Shown piece by piece: positions 39,001 through 52,100 of a DNA stretch of 64,000 nt (position 1 is the stretch's first letter; the number at the start of each line of letters is the position of its first letter). Made by a program: the position numbers and the translations under genes. Source of the stretch: Gyrodactylus bullatarudis (lineage: Eukaryota > Platyhelminthes > Monogenea > Gyrodactylidea > Gyrodactylidae); NCBI GenBank assembly GCA_012064415.1, contig SSNU01000096.1, positions 357,953 to 421,952 on the forward strand. The letters are read 5' to 3'. Below the pieces are notes generated by a model that searched no databases, was not told where the DNA came from, and saw nothing but the letters and a program-made list of their open reading frames with translations.

Positions 39001-42000
39001 CCTTCTTTAGTCAAAAAGATGAATTCAAATCAGTAATTATCAAAAACTTACCTTAATAGAACTAGTAAAGAGGAATTGGATATCATAAAACTGCCGATTA
39101 TCGACAAGCTGTTTCCCCAATACGCATACCAAACAAGGGTCCCTGAATACCTGGATGAGGTCAACGATAACTTGGAAGTTAATCATCTTTATAGAAAGAG
39201 ACTTGATGTCAGCTGTTTGAATAGCTAGAGCATCAAATGAGATTGATGTAACAGGCGCATCATGGCAAACTGGATTAATAAGGAAGAGAATACGATTTGA
39301 CTGTAGACTGATAGTTTGAAAATTATCAAAAAGTTGTCCAAGATGAGACAGATAACAAAAGATGTTGAACGGTTGGGAGATTTTTTCCTCTGTCGTTATC
39401 GAAGATGTAATCAAGCCAAGGTTAATCTTGATGTCGTAGCCCAGCGTTATTGCAACATTGAGTTCATCGTTCTTGTTGATCTCGACTATAAGCAAGTCGT
39501 TTTGCTCGTTAGAACTGGTTTCAATCATTTTGAAATGATCAGTTTGTTCTATCTAATCAATAAAAACTCCATTAATTAGTTAGTTTAAAATTATGACGAT
39601 AAGAAAATAGCAATTGACACCTGATTATCAACGGTCTAATTTTTAGGTGTGAGAATATCATCCTTACCAGGTTAGAGTTTTTAAACCATAACTAATAACC
39701 TCTAATCTCACTTAACTGCTAATAAATTTGTCTAAAAACATTGATACTTTGTTCAATATAAAGCTATTCTCGATGAATTTGGGAATTCATAGTTTTTACA
39801 AAAATCTCATTTTTTCATCAAGGTATCGAAATTTTTGAAAGATTTTTTGGTAACTGATTGAAAAATGTACACTTTAACTGATTTGAGAAAATTTTTTTTT
39901 TAATTTTTGAGAAATTTTAAATTTCGAGATGGCGCAATTTTTTCATTTCTAAAACTTTGAGTTGAAAATTTTCGTTGATTTCAAGATCTGAGAGGAATCA
40001 AAAGTTATTTTTCAGGATCATCATTAGACGAGGAAAATAATTACTCTCATTCATTTATTTGAAAAAACACACCATTTACGTGCAAAAGTCCAAATTAATC
40101 GAGACTAGCTGTATGTTGATTAGATAATACGGAATATTTGATAAGACAATCTTTTTGACTTGCTATAAGTAGGATTTGGAACACAAGGTGCCTATTAATA
40201 CGATAAAATTGCAGATCAATCTTGTTTGTTTCGATCTAGACTTGACAATGTTTATATCATGGATCAGGAAGAAAGGCTTGTTTAATGAGCAAGATATACT
40301 AACAGATAAAAGGCATTAAAAATAGCAAAACTATTTCAGACACTAAAACAAACCCAATTGTATGCTTTGTTGTAGATTATTTCAATCAAATTTCATAGCT
40401 CATGAACAGACATGAAAATATAAGAAAAAATTTTAAAAATCGAGGACTTACTGACATGTTTCCGAGTGAAAACCTGAGCATTTTATTGACTTGAGTGATC
40501 AGTCGGACATCTTCAACGTTTACTAAATAGCTCTTGTACGTAAAGTTGAAACATTTTAGCATAAGGATGAAATCAAATTGAATATACTCGAATAGGCCAA
40601 ACGAGGATGGATTAGGTGTGTTTCCAGTACACTTTAGGGATGGATAATACTGAAGTAGTTGGTCGACATTAAGGGATAGATCTTTGGTCAAGTTTAGATT
40701 GATCTCAAATCGATTGGTGATCTAAATTCATGGTCAATAATTCCTTCAATAACTGTTGAGTGGTCTTATTGATTGACTTACATAATTTTTCAAAATGTTT
40801 AAACAAATTTCTTCAAGGGATATCACTACCTGCTCTCTAGACAAACAATTGGGATACATTCAAAGACAGTAAATTTTATAAACTAACATGGTTGGATCAG
40901 ATTTTAGAATTCTGCTTCGAGCCGCTTGACTCCAGTCGAAGGCTGGATTCTGCTGTAGGATTCTCGGAGTGTCTAATTTGCAATTGTCCTTGCTCTCTTG
41001 TGTGAAGAGGACATAGGATTTCATCAGGGGTTGTATGAATATGGAAAATTTTTCAATGCAACATTGAAAGGACTCTTGGCTAACTCCATCCAATGGGCTC
41101 ACTCTTACAGATTGCATACGAATAATGAAAATTTGAGTTGGATCCAGAGTCTAATGTCGGTAAAAAATAGTTACATGAAAGAAAGATTGGGAGAAGTTTG
41201 AGATGTATATTTTAGTGATAAACGCTATATTTAGCCGGGTCTCTTCAAACTTTACCCCGGATATGATATAAAAACTGTTTCAAAAATGAATTAATTTGAG
41301 CAATTCCATTGGTGTATTACAGTGAGTTGGTTACTCGATAGGAATAGAAGGTAGAAATGAATCGATGTTTACTTTAAATGTTTCTATATGCTCTGAGAAT
41401 TTCTTTCGTACTATTCACTTGTAAGTTGTAATATTCAGTGACATTGGCTAATATAAGATGAACCTGTGGGATATATATTACCTAAGCACTTAGAACGAAA
41501 TCAGTATCAAGCCGGCGTTATCGGTGAGTTTATCATTGAATAAGAGTTGGATAAATTGAATTTACTTTTTATTCTTCTAGAAAATATTGGTTAGCTTCCT
41601 CAAGATTTCGATGGGAATATTCGAACACCTTACATATTCATGATCCTAGACTTTTTATGCAACCATTAAAAAATCAAACTCAAAGTAGCAAAAAGTGGAA
41701 ATTCGAAAAATTCTCATGACTAAGGTGTAGATTAAGAAAGAGTCTGAAATTTAGACATACCGGAAAACTACAGAGGACACTTCCAACGGATAAATTCAAT
41801 GAGAAATTGTAGCCATGAAGGAAACTGATCCCTTGTTGATCAACCGGGTCATGTATTGCTTCGTCCTCATTCGGCCAAAGATATGACAATACAGATGGTA
41901 TTAGTAACAATTGAAAATCATCAAGTTTCCAATCAACATGCACTGAGGGATAAGAAGCAGGTCGTACTTTCTCAAAAGAGACAGTAGAGACAAAAAGAAC

Positions 42001-45000
42001 TTCTTGGTCCTTTTTACCCGGCGGGATAAGTGGCCTTTGTGGTTGATTAGGGCTACGGTTGTAGTGAAAGGTCTCATTTCCAATCAGGTCAAATGTATTC
42101 CTAAAATGAAAGATAGAAATGGAATCTATTTGAATACAGGTAAAGAACCCAGTTCTGAAGAGAAATTTCATAAAAATCAAATCATATGAAAAATTCTATT
42201 TCTTCTGACCTATCAGGAGTCACAAAGATTTTGACCAATTCGTGTAATCAAATTAAGCAAGAAAAGTCGGAAAAGTAGTTTCAAGTAGGCGTATAACACT
42301 CTGAATTGTGTTCCAATTGAATAAATAATACGATACTTGAGTTCATTTTTAAGAATAACTCAAAAACTTTTTTAGCTCTTAAAATTCTCGGGAGTCGATT
42401 TCGATTTTCATTGATCATGCGATTCAATTTTTACAAAATGTTGGTTCAACAACTGGCCACTTTATCTATAGAGATTGCTTACGTGTCAGTTTTTAAGAAA
42501 GAACGAACTTTACCCAGCCTTGTCAAGAGATGGAAGCTTCTTGTAAGATCGTCAGTGGGATCAAATTCAATGTAACGAGTGGAGAATTTCTCTATACCAA
42601 AAATCAGACATGACCGATTTGATCCGGGAAGAGTATTCACGAAAACATTGGAGTTTTCTTCTACTTCGAAAGAGAATATAAGTTCTTCAATGTTCAATGT
42701 AAACTCTATGATTATTGTCTTGGCCTCATCAAGCATGGTTGAAGTCTTACGAGTCTCTGATATGCAGTCATCGTGAGCTGAGATCTGGTCATCATTAGGT
42801 TGTTCAAGATGTTCTCGTCTCTTAATTTATAATAACTCAAGTTGGTCATAGGTCAAAAACACTTGCTAGTTATCACTTACACTCGATAAGATTCTAGAAA
42901 TTGTCTTGGTCTTTTGCAGAAACTCTCTTAGTGAATGCAACCTCGGCGTAGGCCCGCTATTCGAGTTACTTGAGATGTTGGTCATAACCTTTATCAGGCC
43001 ACTGTTAAATACCCATATTTTCGAGGATACTTGAGTCATGAGGAGGATATCTGAGGTATAAGCCATCTTCAGTTGGGTTGTGAGTTTCCAAGGGATCTGT
43101 TCATGTGGCGAGTTTCTAGTTAAACTCAGACTGGAAAGCTCAATCCCGAAACCATCATATTGAATGGATACTCCCTTCAGTTGTACCTTTGAATTAAGTT
43201 TAATAACCTTACATTAGAAGTAATATGAACTGAATGTTTATTCTGGTTATTTTTATGTTCTGGATCTTTTTTCAGGCGTTCAATGAACTCCAACATGGTC
43301 TGGTCAAAAGAGATTTTATCGATTTTATCATCTAAAAAAGATAATTTTATTGATGAGTATTGAAATACCTTGACTCAATTTGAATGATGTTGAAAAGTCG
43401 TCACTGAGTAGATAGTTGATGCTGGCCGCCCTCATGAGTTCTGCCTGTTCGACGAGAATCTTGGATAGATGGCCAAAGTAGCTAGCTATATTACCAATTG
43501 CCAAGAGAGACGTGTTGTCTAGAATGAAATCCATAGTTTCACACCTCAGGTATGTATCAAACTTGTCAAGGCAACCGCCATGATGACAGGTGAGAGTGAG
43601 AAAGTCTTCATCAGTCTTTTTTGTCGCCAAGAGATTAGAATACTGCCCAATGTTAGGCTTATAGAATCTAAGATTTGGTCTGCATTTCATTCGGAAAGTT
43701 TTAATTTCAAACGAAGTCATCTTCCAGGAATAATCAATTGAAGTAGGCCATTCAATGATGAAAATGGCCATATCAGGTTTCTCACAAGTATTCGAGATTT
43801 GAGATGCTTGAAGAATTTCACAAAGAAAGCGTGTCTCTTTGTTATAGTGTTGTGAATGTTGGAGGATACGGATGCCTTTATTTGGCTTGGAGTAGACCCA
43901 AAGTTCCTCATAAACCAGGTAATATTTGTAGAACTGATAGAGATTCCCACAACTAAGAAGAAAGGCAATTATGAAGGTTTCCATTTTTTCATAGCTAGCT
44001 GGAAGTTCAGTTTTCGAGGTGGCCCCAGAACTCTTCATCTCAAAGATGAATTTCTCCAGCTTTGGATTTTCAATCCAACTCTGTGGACGTATTAGCTGTT
44101 TGGCAGTGAGCTCAATCAGTTCGCCATTGAAAAGGTTTAGATCGTTCAAGGTTACTGTGAGTTTGGTAAAGGTCATACTCAGTGAGCTGTAGCACTTGTT
44201 TAGGAGCTTGGCCACGTGAACATTTTCATTACTTAAGCCTTGAAAGAGAAAATTACATCATTCGAAATGAGTTGGTCGAATTTATTGCAAAAGATTTCAA
44301 CAGAATAATCATTAACCCAGGTTTATTAATATTAAATTACACGGGTGGTAGTGAGGACAGGAATCAGTAAAAAATCGTTTGAATAAAGCCTAATAACTTT
44401 GAAACCAGGGACAAGATAAACTCAAACGATGCATCAGTGTAAAGATCGTTAAGTTTAGCAACAGATTTGGTTCTGAAACCGAAATATATCTTGTTGAAAC
44501 ATATTTTTATTGATCTATTTATTTGTCAGCATTTTTGCTAATTTTGCCTGGAAATATCACTATTTTTCAATTTTACTCAATTCTCAGCTCAAATTTGGAA
44601 TCAAGATGAAAATTTACACTGATTTTGGCCATTATTCTTAAAATACTCTGCGATATTTTATTGAACTCACTATCAAGAACAGCTCTGAGAGAATCTTCAC
44701 CGACAATTCTAACCAGAGCCATGAGATCGTCAATTTGAATGGGATATCTCCCATTAATGTTGATTTCATCAGTTTGTATCTTACATGAAGAATTCTGAAA
44801 AAAGTATTTAGAGTACAATTTGAAGAATTTGTTCACCAAAGCCAAAAAACAAAAACCATTTGCTGTTCTTATAAAAAGGCGAGGTGGTTTTTATAAAAAT
44901 TTATTCTACCCGTTAGCATCCTTTTCTTTTTCAAAATGTAGTTTTAATTCCTCCTCAGATATTTCATGCATAATATATAGAACGTATAAATTATTTTGGC

Positions 45001-48000
45001 CAAATGATAATGTCCACACTAGTTTTTCTGTAGACAGACTTTTTTTTGGCCATTTGATAATACACCGAATAGATCTTAGACTTGAAGCTTTTTGTAAAAA
45101 TGGCCTATTGTCAAGAAGATCTTTGTAAGGAGACACTTTGTGATTAACCCAACAATTAATTAAGGAAGGTGACTAGTGAATAAGAGGATTCTTATCATTC
45201 AATGCGGAAAGGTAACGTATCTTGCGTCAAAAATAAGACTCTAGTTAAGAGACACTCCGAGATATTAATTGATAAGAAAAACTGATCATATTTGAAACTT
45301 CTGATATTGAATGGGGACAAAGTAAATGGCTCTAGTTCTAAATTATGGTTCACAAAACTCACCTGATTAGCCAAGGCCTCAATGTGCCCAGAAGAGAAGG
45401 TAGCTGAAAAATTCAAGACTGAAATTTCATTGGTAGACTGGCGTAATTGAGATGGATCGATAGTAAACTCTGAGGTCTCCTGCTCTCCGAGAATAACATC
45501 GAAAAGTGTGGGCTGAGACATCATCTTTTGTTCATCAATTCTTCCTAAATTTATACAGAACAGGAGAGTTATTGGAAACAAATTTGATTTTTTTTAATTT
45601 CACATTGAAGCCTCTATCCTTACAAAGCTTAGCAACAAATATTTACTACAATTTCTTCGACAGATGTATGTGAAGAGGAAACAATGAAACCGGACAAACG
45701 AGCAGCAAATTTACCATTCCCTTCCCCAATTCATGTATTGAATAAACCTATCAGAGGGTTTTTTAATTCTATTATTTTACTATAGCCGGTGTAATAGTCT
45801 GAAGAGATCCGGCGAAATATAAGCTTTATTACTGAATATTCTAACCAAGTTTTCAGCTTTTCATGGTGTCATTTTAGATTGAGTAAACTAAATGTGCACT
45901 TGAACGAAATAATTGTAGATGAAATACTTGAAGGCTTACTTTTAATATAATCCTGTGGAGACATGAGAAGACGTTTGAGAATGTCGGTCTCCTTGAATTT
46001 TATGGAAAAATTCAAAATGTTCAAAGTTAGCTCTGAGAAATGCTCAAAGAAGGAATCAGTTAGCCTTGCTGTGTAATGTCCAAAATGAATAAAGTCATTT
46101 GTTTCATTATCAGTGTTCTGATCATGCTTGGGCCGCCATCGCTCATAGGCTAGACACATGGGTTCTTTCCTCTCAAGCGATTCTGCCGATTGGCTACAAC
46201 TAGAGGATCTATCCAGGAAAATATTGAAAATTGCGTCTTCATCGCCAAGGGAAATCGAAGAGTTTCCAAATGGGAAGTAGGCCCCAGGTGACCCTTCATT
46301 TGGACTAATTGTACCTATTTCAAAAACTGGAGAGTCTTGACTCGAGTTCTCTGATAATGTCACTTTCCCAAAGGAAACATTCCAGTTATCAATAGTCATG
46401 AAGAGACTGGTTAAGAGGAACTCAAAGTTCTAAAATACAGATTATTAAAATTTATTAATGGGCTATCTTTTTTTCAAGAGAAACTTTTAAATGAGCCTCT
46501 ATCAAATCGAGAATATTAACAGGAATCAATTAGGTTTATTGAATATTCCCGATTTTGATTATTGTATCAGCTCATAAATTTTATCTTAAATCAGTGAAAG
46601 TAAGCACAGGGAAATTCCTGTAAAAATTATTTCTTTAAAATTCATCATATTCTGATGTGAAAAATAGTAGATAAATCTGAGGCTTAAGTGTTGATTAAAA
46701 GCGGAAACCATGCTGCTTCGATTTCTATTATTATAATTTCTCTATTTTATACAGAAACCCAGGGGATGACAGCACAGATGTGTGGGTGAAGGAGAAATTC
46801 TTCATCAACAGGTATTAACCTAATTTATGTGTTCAAAGGAATTATTCGTTCGAGCCTATGTGAGCTCTTTCACCTTTCTCTTCCCTGTTGCTATTTATTG
46901 AAGAGTTGTTAACTAATTCTTTGAGAATTTGTAAATTACTAATTTTCATTCAAAGTCTTATCATCTTTTAAAGAGAGACCACTGATGATCCTTTGAGAAA
47001 TCTGCATTTGGTCATAAATTAATTTTCTTAAATATTTCTAAACTCACAGTAATCTCGAGTAGAAAGAGATTCTTATTCGATAGATTCTTGAAGGATGGAT
47101 GATACGTGGACGAGGTTATTTTAATGGATACTTTTCCGATAAAAACCGAGAATAATGAACAAAATCTGTGGACTTTGAGGCCATTCAATAGGGAGGATAT
47201 CTCTCTTTTCCTTTGATAGAACTGCTTCAAAATCATTCCTTCTTTTTCACTTAGATGGGATAGGACAATCTCGAAGTTGGGTGCTTGGAGAGCTGCAATT
47301 TTTTCACGCAGTTCATTTGGAAAAATGTTGATAGCATCAGTGAAAACCAAATGTAAGAGACGAATACTCTTGGTAATTTCAAGATCTGATTGGTTATTGC
47401 TAATTAACTTTATTGGAGAATGGTCGATATGAATATCTTCGATTCCAGTGTCATCCGGAATATCTAGTTTTTTCTCGGTATTTTCTGCTTGCCCCGAGGC
47501 ACTCCAAAGCCAATTGAACCAAGTGTCCTTTTGATTGAATGCCTCTGGGGTCTCGTGAATTATCTCCGGCCTAACGCTGAGCTCTGGGTTGATTTTGTTT
47601 AGATAATAAGCGTTAATTATCACATAGAGTCTGTGTAAGAGGACGATCTGAAAGTCTGACAGGGACAATTCCAAATTGCTCAAATAGAACTTGGACACTT
47701 GCCAGGATAAATCGTAATTGTTAGTGTTTGAAGCCTTTTGAGTGTAAATATATTTAATGTTTAGCATAAAACCTAGACGATAAACGATAGGCTCTTGGTA
47801 TACGTGAATCCGTCCATTTTCATCTGATCTGTCGAGGCAAAAGATCAAATCTTTGACAGTAAAAAGGCGATGGAATTGGAAATTGCCGAGAGGATTTTTG
47901 AAATCAGGAAAGTCTGGCACGTCAATGTCGACTTCATCAGCAGTTAGGGACGAAACAATGTCACCTTGGACAATTTTGACCACCAAGTTTTCAATGGAAA

Positions 48001-48364
48001 TGTGCATCTGGGTGAAGAGACGCTTAACAAAGCTCATATAGATGCTGGTCAAGGAAGACGGATCATCATTCTTTTTCTTACACTTGTACGGGTTAATAAC
48101 AAAGCTACACTCAACATTTGACAAGTGTAAATGGATTGGCTCTTGGTTAAGACTTGACCATGGAATGCTCAATCTCAGTTCATTAACGACTCCAAATTTG
48201 AAGTCCAAAAAGGGTGGGAGTATATTCTCGAAAATTTGACTTCTCAAATCAACTTTTTTGAGGATGATTTCACCACCCCATAAGGACATGGAAATATCTT
48301 CATCCTTGAGGATTATGTATTTTTTCAAATATTTTATAATAAATTTGCTCAGGAATGCGTGCAT
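33018..48364 (-). CDS. VPS13B: Vacuolar protein sorting 13B (bridge-like lipid transfer protein)
   Basis: A large gene of roughly 20 exons, about 3,300 residues. The first exon (48364-47048, 439 codons) begins MHAFLSKFIIKYLKKYI and contains SLWGGEIILKKVDL and VNELRLSIPWSSL. These match the N-terminal chorein region of VPS13B rather than VPS13A, C or D. Successive exons lie near 46.4-45.9, 45.6-44.6, 44.2-43.3, 43.1-42.5, 42.2-41.7, 41.1-40.4, 39.5-39.0, 38.7-37.5, 37.2-36.0, 35.5-34.4 and 34.1-33.0 kb. The C-terminal exons carry the helical repeat (AFAGGFARGMVGFVSKPIAG and a second Gly/Ala-rich copy), as in ATG2/VPS13 C-terminal domains. VPS13B moves lipids in bulk at Golgi/endosome contacts. 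The human protein is ~4,000 residues, so this one is reduced or some small exons were missed. Its start is 110 bp from ING. Confidence 0.88.
39763..40000. repeat. Decayed F1 foldback fragment in VPS13B intron
   Basis: Begins AAAGCTATTCTCGATGAATT and continues GGGAATTCATAGTTTTTACA, matching the F1 terminus with many changes. It sits in an 850-bp VPS13B intron (39.53-40.39 kb) in which nothing else was recognised. Confidence 0.5.
41212..41262 (+). repeat. Solo end of the 795-bp element family
   Basis: TTAGTGATAAACGCTATATT followed by GCCGGGTCTCTTCAAACTTT and ACCCCGG matches the left terminal repeat of the element at 19047-19841. It lies in a VPS13B intron. Confidence 0.6.
45783..45838 (-). repeat. 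Solo end of the 795-bp element family
   Basis: In reverse complement it reads TATATTTCGCCGGATCTCTT followed by CAGACTATTACACCGGC, matching the same terminal repeat. It is in a VPS13B intron, in the opposite orientation to the copy at 41.2 kb. Confidence 0.55.
46747..46912 (+). repeat. Dispersed repeat R3, copy 2
   Basis: Shares ATGACAGCACAGATG, GGGTGAAGGAGAAATTC, TGTGAGCTCTTTC and GTTGCTATTTATTGAAGAG with the copies at 17.88 and 60.16 kb. It lies in the 614-nt first intron of VPS13B. Confidence 0.75.
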
Positions 48365-48474
48365 GGTGAAGATGATGTTTCAGGGTTAATTTTACATTTT
48401 CATAAAATGTGACTCTTTAAACAAAAAACATTACATGGTACTGTTTGTTAGGTTGGTGTCCGCTCTCGAATATT
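48365..48474. promoter_or_regulatory. Bidirectional promoter, VPS13B/ING
   Basis: Only 110 bp separate the two start codons on opposite strands, so both promoters and 5' UTRs are confined to this segment. Confidence 0.55.
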
Positions 48475-49059
48475 ATGAATGTCTTGGAGCAATTCATCAA
48501 TGATATCTCACATGTTCCGCCCACTGTTCGTCAAGAATACAAAATTATCAGAAAACTTGACATAGAACTGGTTGAAATTATGAATGAAATGAAATCAAAC
48601 TATACAGAATTAATGAACAGTGACGCAGAAACCAGTCGGGAAGATCTTCAACAGCGCTTGATTCGACTTCGGGATTTATGCATTAAAGGCGTTGATTATA
48701 GCAACGACAAAGTTTCGCGGACTGAACGTGTCTACGAGATCATAGATAACCAAATCAGAAGAATTGACTCAGACATGACAGATATAAATCGCCAACTTTT
48801 CAATGATGAAAAAGAAGCTAGAGTTGGCGTTCCGACCACCTTAACTATTGCCTCTAAATTTAATAAAAACTCAAGAATTGTTGATATGCCTGTAGATCCT
48901 AACGAACCAGTCTATTGTCTATGTCAACAAGTGTCATACGGAGACATGGTTGCCTGTGATAACATAAATTGTCCTATTGAATGGTTTCACTTTTCCTGTG
49001 TCGGCCTAACTCAGAATCCCAAAGGTAAATGGCTCTGTCCCAAATGCAGGGAGGGATGA
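48475..49059 (+). CDS. Inhibitor-of-growth (ING) family PHD-finger protein
   Basis: An intronless 194-residue protein starting at the ATG at 48475. The N-terminal ING domain ([29 protein letters not shown]) is helical. The C-terminal PHD finger reads [16 protein letters not shown] then [13 protein letters not shown] and CPKC. It has the complete C4HC3 zinc ligands and the Tyr/Trp residues that form the H3K4me3-binding cage. ING proteins tether HAT or HDAC complexes to H3K4me3 chromatin. Which of the ING1/2, ING3 or ING4/5 groups it belongs to was not resolved. It is shorter than most, with a brief linker and no C-terminal polybasic tail. It is divergent to VPS13B and converges on IRE1 (134 bp between stops). 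Confidence 0.9.
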   Translation: MNVLEQFINDISHVPPTVRQEYKIIRKLDIELVEIMNEMKSNYTELMNSDAETSREDLQQRLIRLRDLCIKGVDYSNDKVSRTERVYEIIDNQIRRIDSDMTDINRQLFNDEKEARVGVPTTLTIASKFNKNSRIVDMPVDPNEPVYCLCQQVSYGDMVACDNINCPIEWFHFSCVGLTQNPKGKWLCPKCREG

Positions 49060-49193
49060 TAATTGTTGATTTAAATTATTATGTGTATTATTATTTATTT
49101 AATAACTGGTTTTTAACAATGATAAGTATTATTAGTAAAAATAATAAATAATAATAATTAATGTAATAAATATTTTACAAAAATAGACCAAAT

Positions 49194-52100
49194 CTAACTT
49201 TTGACATGAGCAACATGCTTTTTGCGTTTGCGTTTCCTTTTATTCTCATCCACCGATACAAAGGGTATATGGGGCAGGTTAACTCTGGACCAATTGGAAA
49301 TTTTCTCCTCGGAATGGACGACCTTTTTGATAACATCATTGTGGGGCAGATATTCAGCAAATTCATTGATATCACTCAAATGTCTTCTGGCGAGAGAATA
49401 CAAGACACTTGGCAAGGCGGGAAACTTACCTAACCAATAGGCTAGCATGTTAGAAGAGTTTTTCCCGAGGAAGCTCTTCTCACTTTCGGTCATTTCCCAA
49501 GCATGATTCTTTTTATTTCGAATTAGTCTGAGTAAATGGGAAATCTTTTGGCCCTGTAATAAAAATAGTTTGGGTTATTTTTCAAAATATACATAGTAGT
49601 AACATAGAACTTGCATCATAATTTCTTCTACTTTCGAGATCTGTTAGGACGTCTGTTTCCAAGTGTCTCTTCCAATCGTTGGTGAATACGAGGCAAGATT
49701 TTCTTTCCAGGTCTCTTTCAAATTCTTCCTTGATTAAATTCATGGCGACATTGTCGGTAACATATTTTTTGAGGTCTATAAAATCTGAGAGATCCTGAAA
49801 GCGGGGTAAAAGAAGAAAATGTCAGTATTGTTCAAGTGGTATATTTTTGGTATATTTATAACTAACACATATAAATCTAATTAATCTGTTTGGCTCCCAG
49901 AATAAGGGAGATTTCTTCAAAACTCTCAGGGGAGTACGCTTCAATGTGTCCTGTTCCAACATTTCAGAGAGAATATCTGCAGCAAGGACCATTTCTGGAT
50001 AGAAAGATTAGTCTTATTAATATTGGTTATTATTTAGGGGGGAACGAACCATGAGAATTATTTTCGTATAGCATGTGTATTCCTTTGCATTCATTGTGGA
50101 CAATGAATAATTGACGATTCAACTGTAGATAGTCATCGTTAACTTTGGCCTTATCTGGAAGGAGGGCGTCATGGGCATGTTTACCTTCAGTTACAATAAA
50201 GTAGACCAATAGGCCACAGGAGTAAATATCAACAGAGTCAGTCTGAAAAGTCAGTCAGGATTAGTTAGATAAAACCGAGTTTTATGTACGCAAACTAACC
50301 TGGGGAACATTTGGATCTGTGAATATCTCAGGTGCCATCCAGCCAAGACTTCCATGACTGAGATGTTGATTTGGGGATGCTGGGAGAGCAGTGGAAATGA
50401 ACTCTTTGACATAATCAATGTGACAGGTTGATGATGGAGTGAGACCAAAGTCGGCAAGAAGTAGGTTGAACATGTTCGAAGTGCGTCCATTCACATTTGT
50501 CTCGTAATGATTAATCGAGGGGGATGATTTCTCCAAGAGGAATAGGACATTGCTAGGCTTCAGATTTCTATGAACTGTAAGAGGGGATTTTCAGAAGAAG
50601 AATCAAGTTTTTTAACACAGGTTATAAAACGTTTTTAATATAAAATTTTATCAACAAAAAAGTTGTGAAAAAAGTGGATTTGTATTATTAAGAGGGCCTC
50701 GCCCAAAAAATTCTTGTGTTGCTTGTGAGGCATGCATTGTTTTCTTTTTTTTAGAGAACTGGAGTTTTAAAGAGTTAAAGGTACAAAAAACTGAATGCAA
50801 ATATTTGTACCATTGTATTGTTAATAGATGGTATAGAGAGTTATTAAGAGTTTATTTTTGTTTAATCCATTTAAATTTATCAATCCAATGTAAAGTTACA
50901 TGTAGATATGATCTAAAGAAACAAGAGACATCTTGAACTGATATTGGATATGATCTCAAAAAAAAGAGATCAAAAGAAGATAGAGTATTACATGGCAAAA
51001 AGTACAAATGACGCATAGAATTCAGTTTTCTTGTGAGAATAAATAGCTTTACTTAATATCTAACAAAATTTTGAAATAAATGCATAGAAAGGAAGTTTAT
51101 GTTGAAATTATTTGATCGATAATGACTCATTATTAATGAGTAAAAAGAGGTTCGATGAATGAAAATAACATGGACCAATCAGAAGAGGCCGAGGAATTTT
51201 CATTGAAGATTTGTGACTATATCTTGACCAATGAGAGAGGAGAAGCAATTGTGATTTAATAATCTTTGCAAAATTAAACAGGCTTATTGTACAATACAAC
51301 TTTAGTTCTACGGTTGATTTCTTCACAATAACAACGCTCAACGGAATCGATGAAGTGCAGAAGAGAGAAAATTAAAGACAAGCTTACCGATTTTCTTTGA
51401 ATGTAAATAGGCTAGAGCGGTAATGAGTTGATGACAGACGACGTATTTATCCATACTCAATTTGATCCAGATGTTGTCGCAATTCTCTGGAATCATCTCC
51501 TTGAGACATTTATTAGGTGGGCCTCGATGTTGGGGATCAAAGAGTTGTTCCAAGGAAAAGTCGCACTTTTCCAACACGAGATAATGAAAGCTTTGGGTGC
51601 TGCCCTAGATAATTCAGGAAAGTAAGATGGTTTCTGTATTGAAAATATGTGAGAAGGGTGGGAGAATAGGCTTTAAGATAATAATTATTATTGAAAATCC
51701 AATTGGTTGTGAGATGATTTTTTATAGCTCACTGCTTTCATAAAGAAACTGAGCATTTTCCCTATGAAGCTACATGTTTTTGAGCTTGTTCTGATATACA
51801 TAAGTTCGATTGAAAGTAACAAATTCTGACCTTGCGTCAAGCTTATTCAATGAATTATATAAATGAGGAAAAATGACAATATTAAGATCTTTGAGTAGTT
51901 TACGCAACATTTCAGATAAAAATAATGGTAAAAACAAAGTATTTTAATTTGTTGAAAAAGAATCTTTCTCCGTTGAAACATGTTAAAGAATTTGATTAAG
52001 GCATAAAATTCTCTATTAATCTAATAGAGATTGGATTTTGAACTGTAATTTTCAACAATAATTTCAACTTTTGATGGGGACCAACCGTTGAACAAAAACC

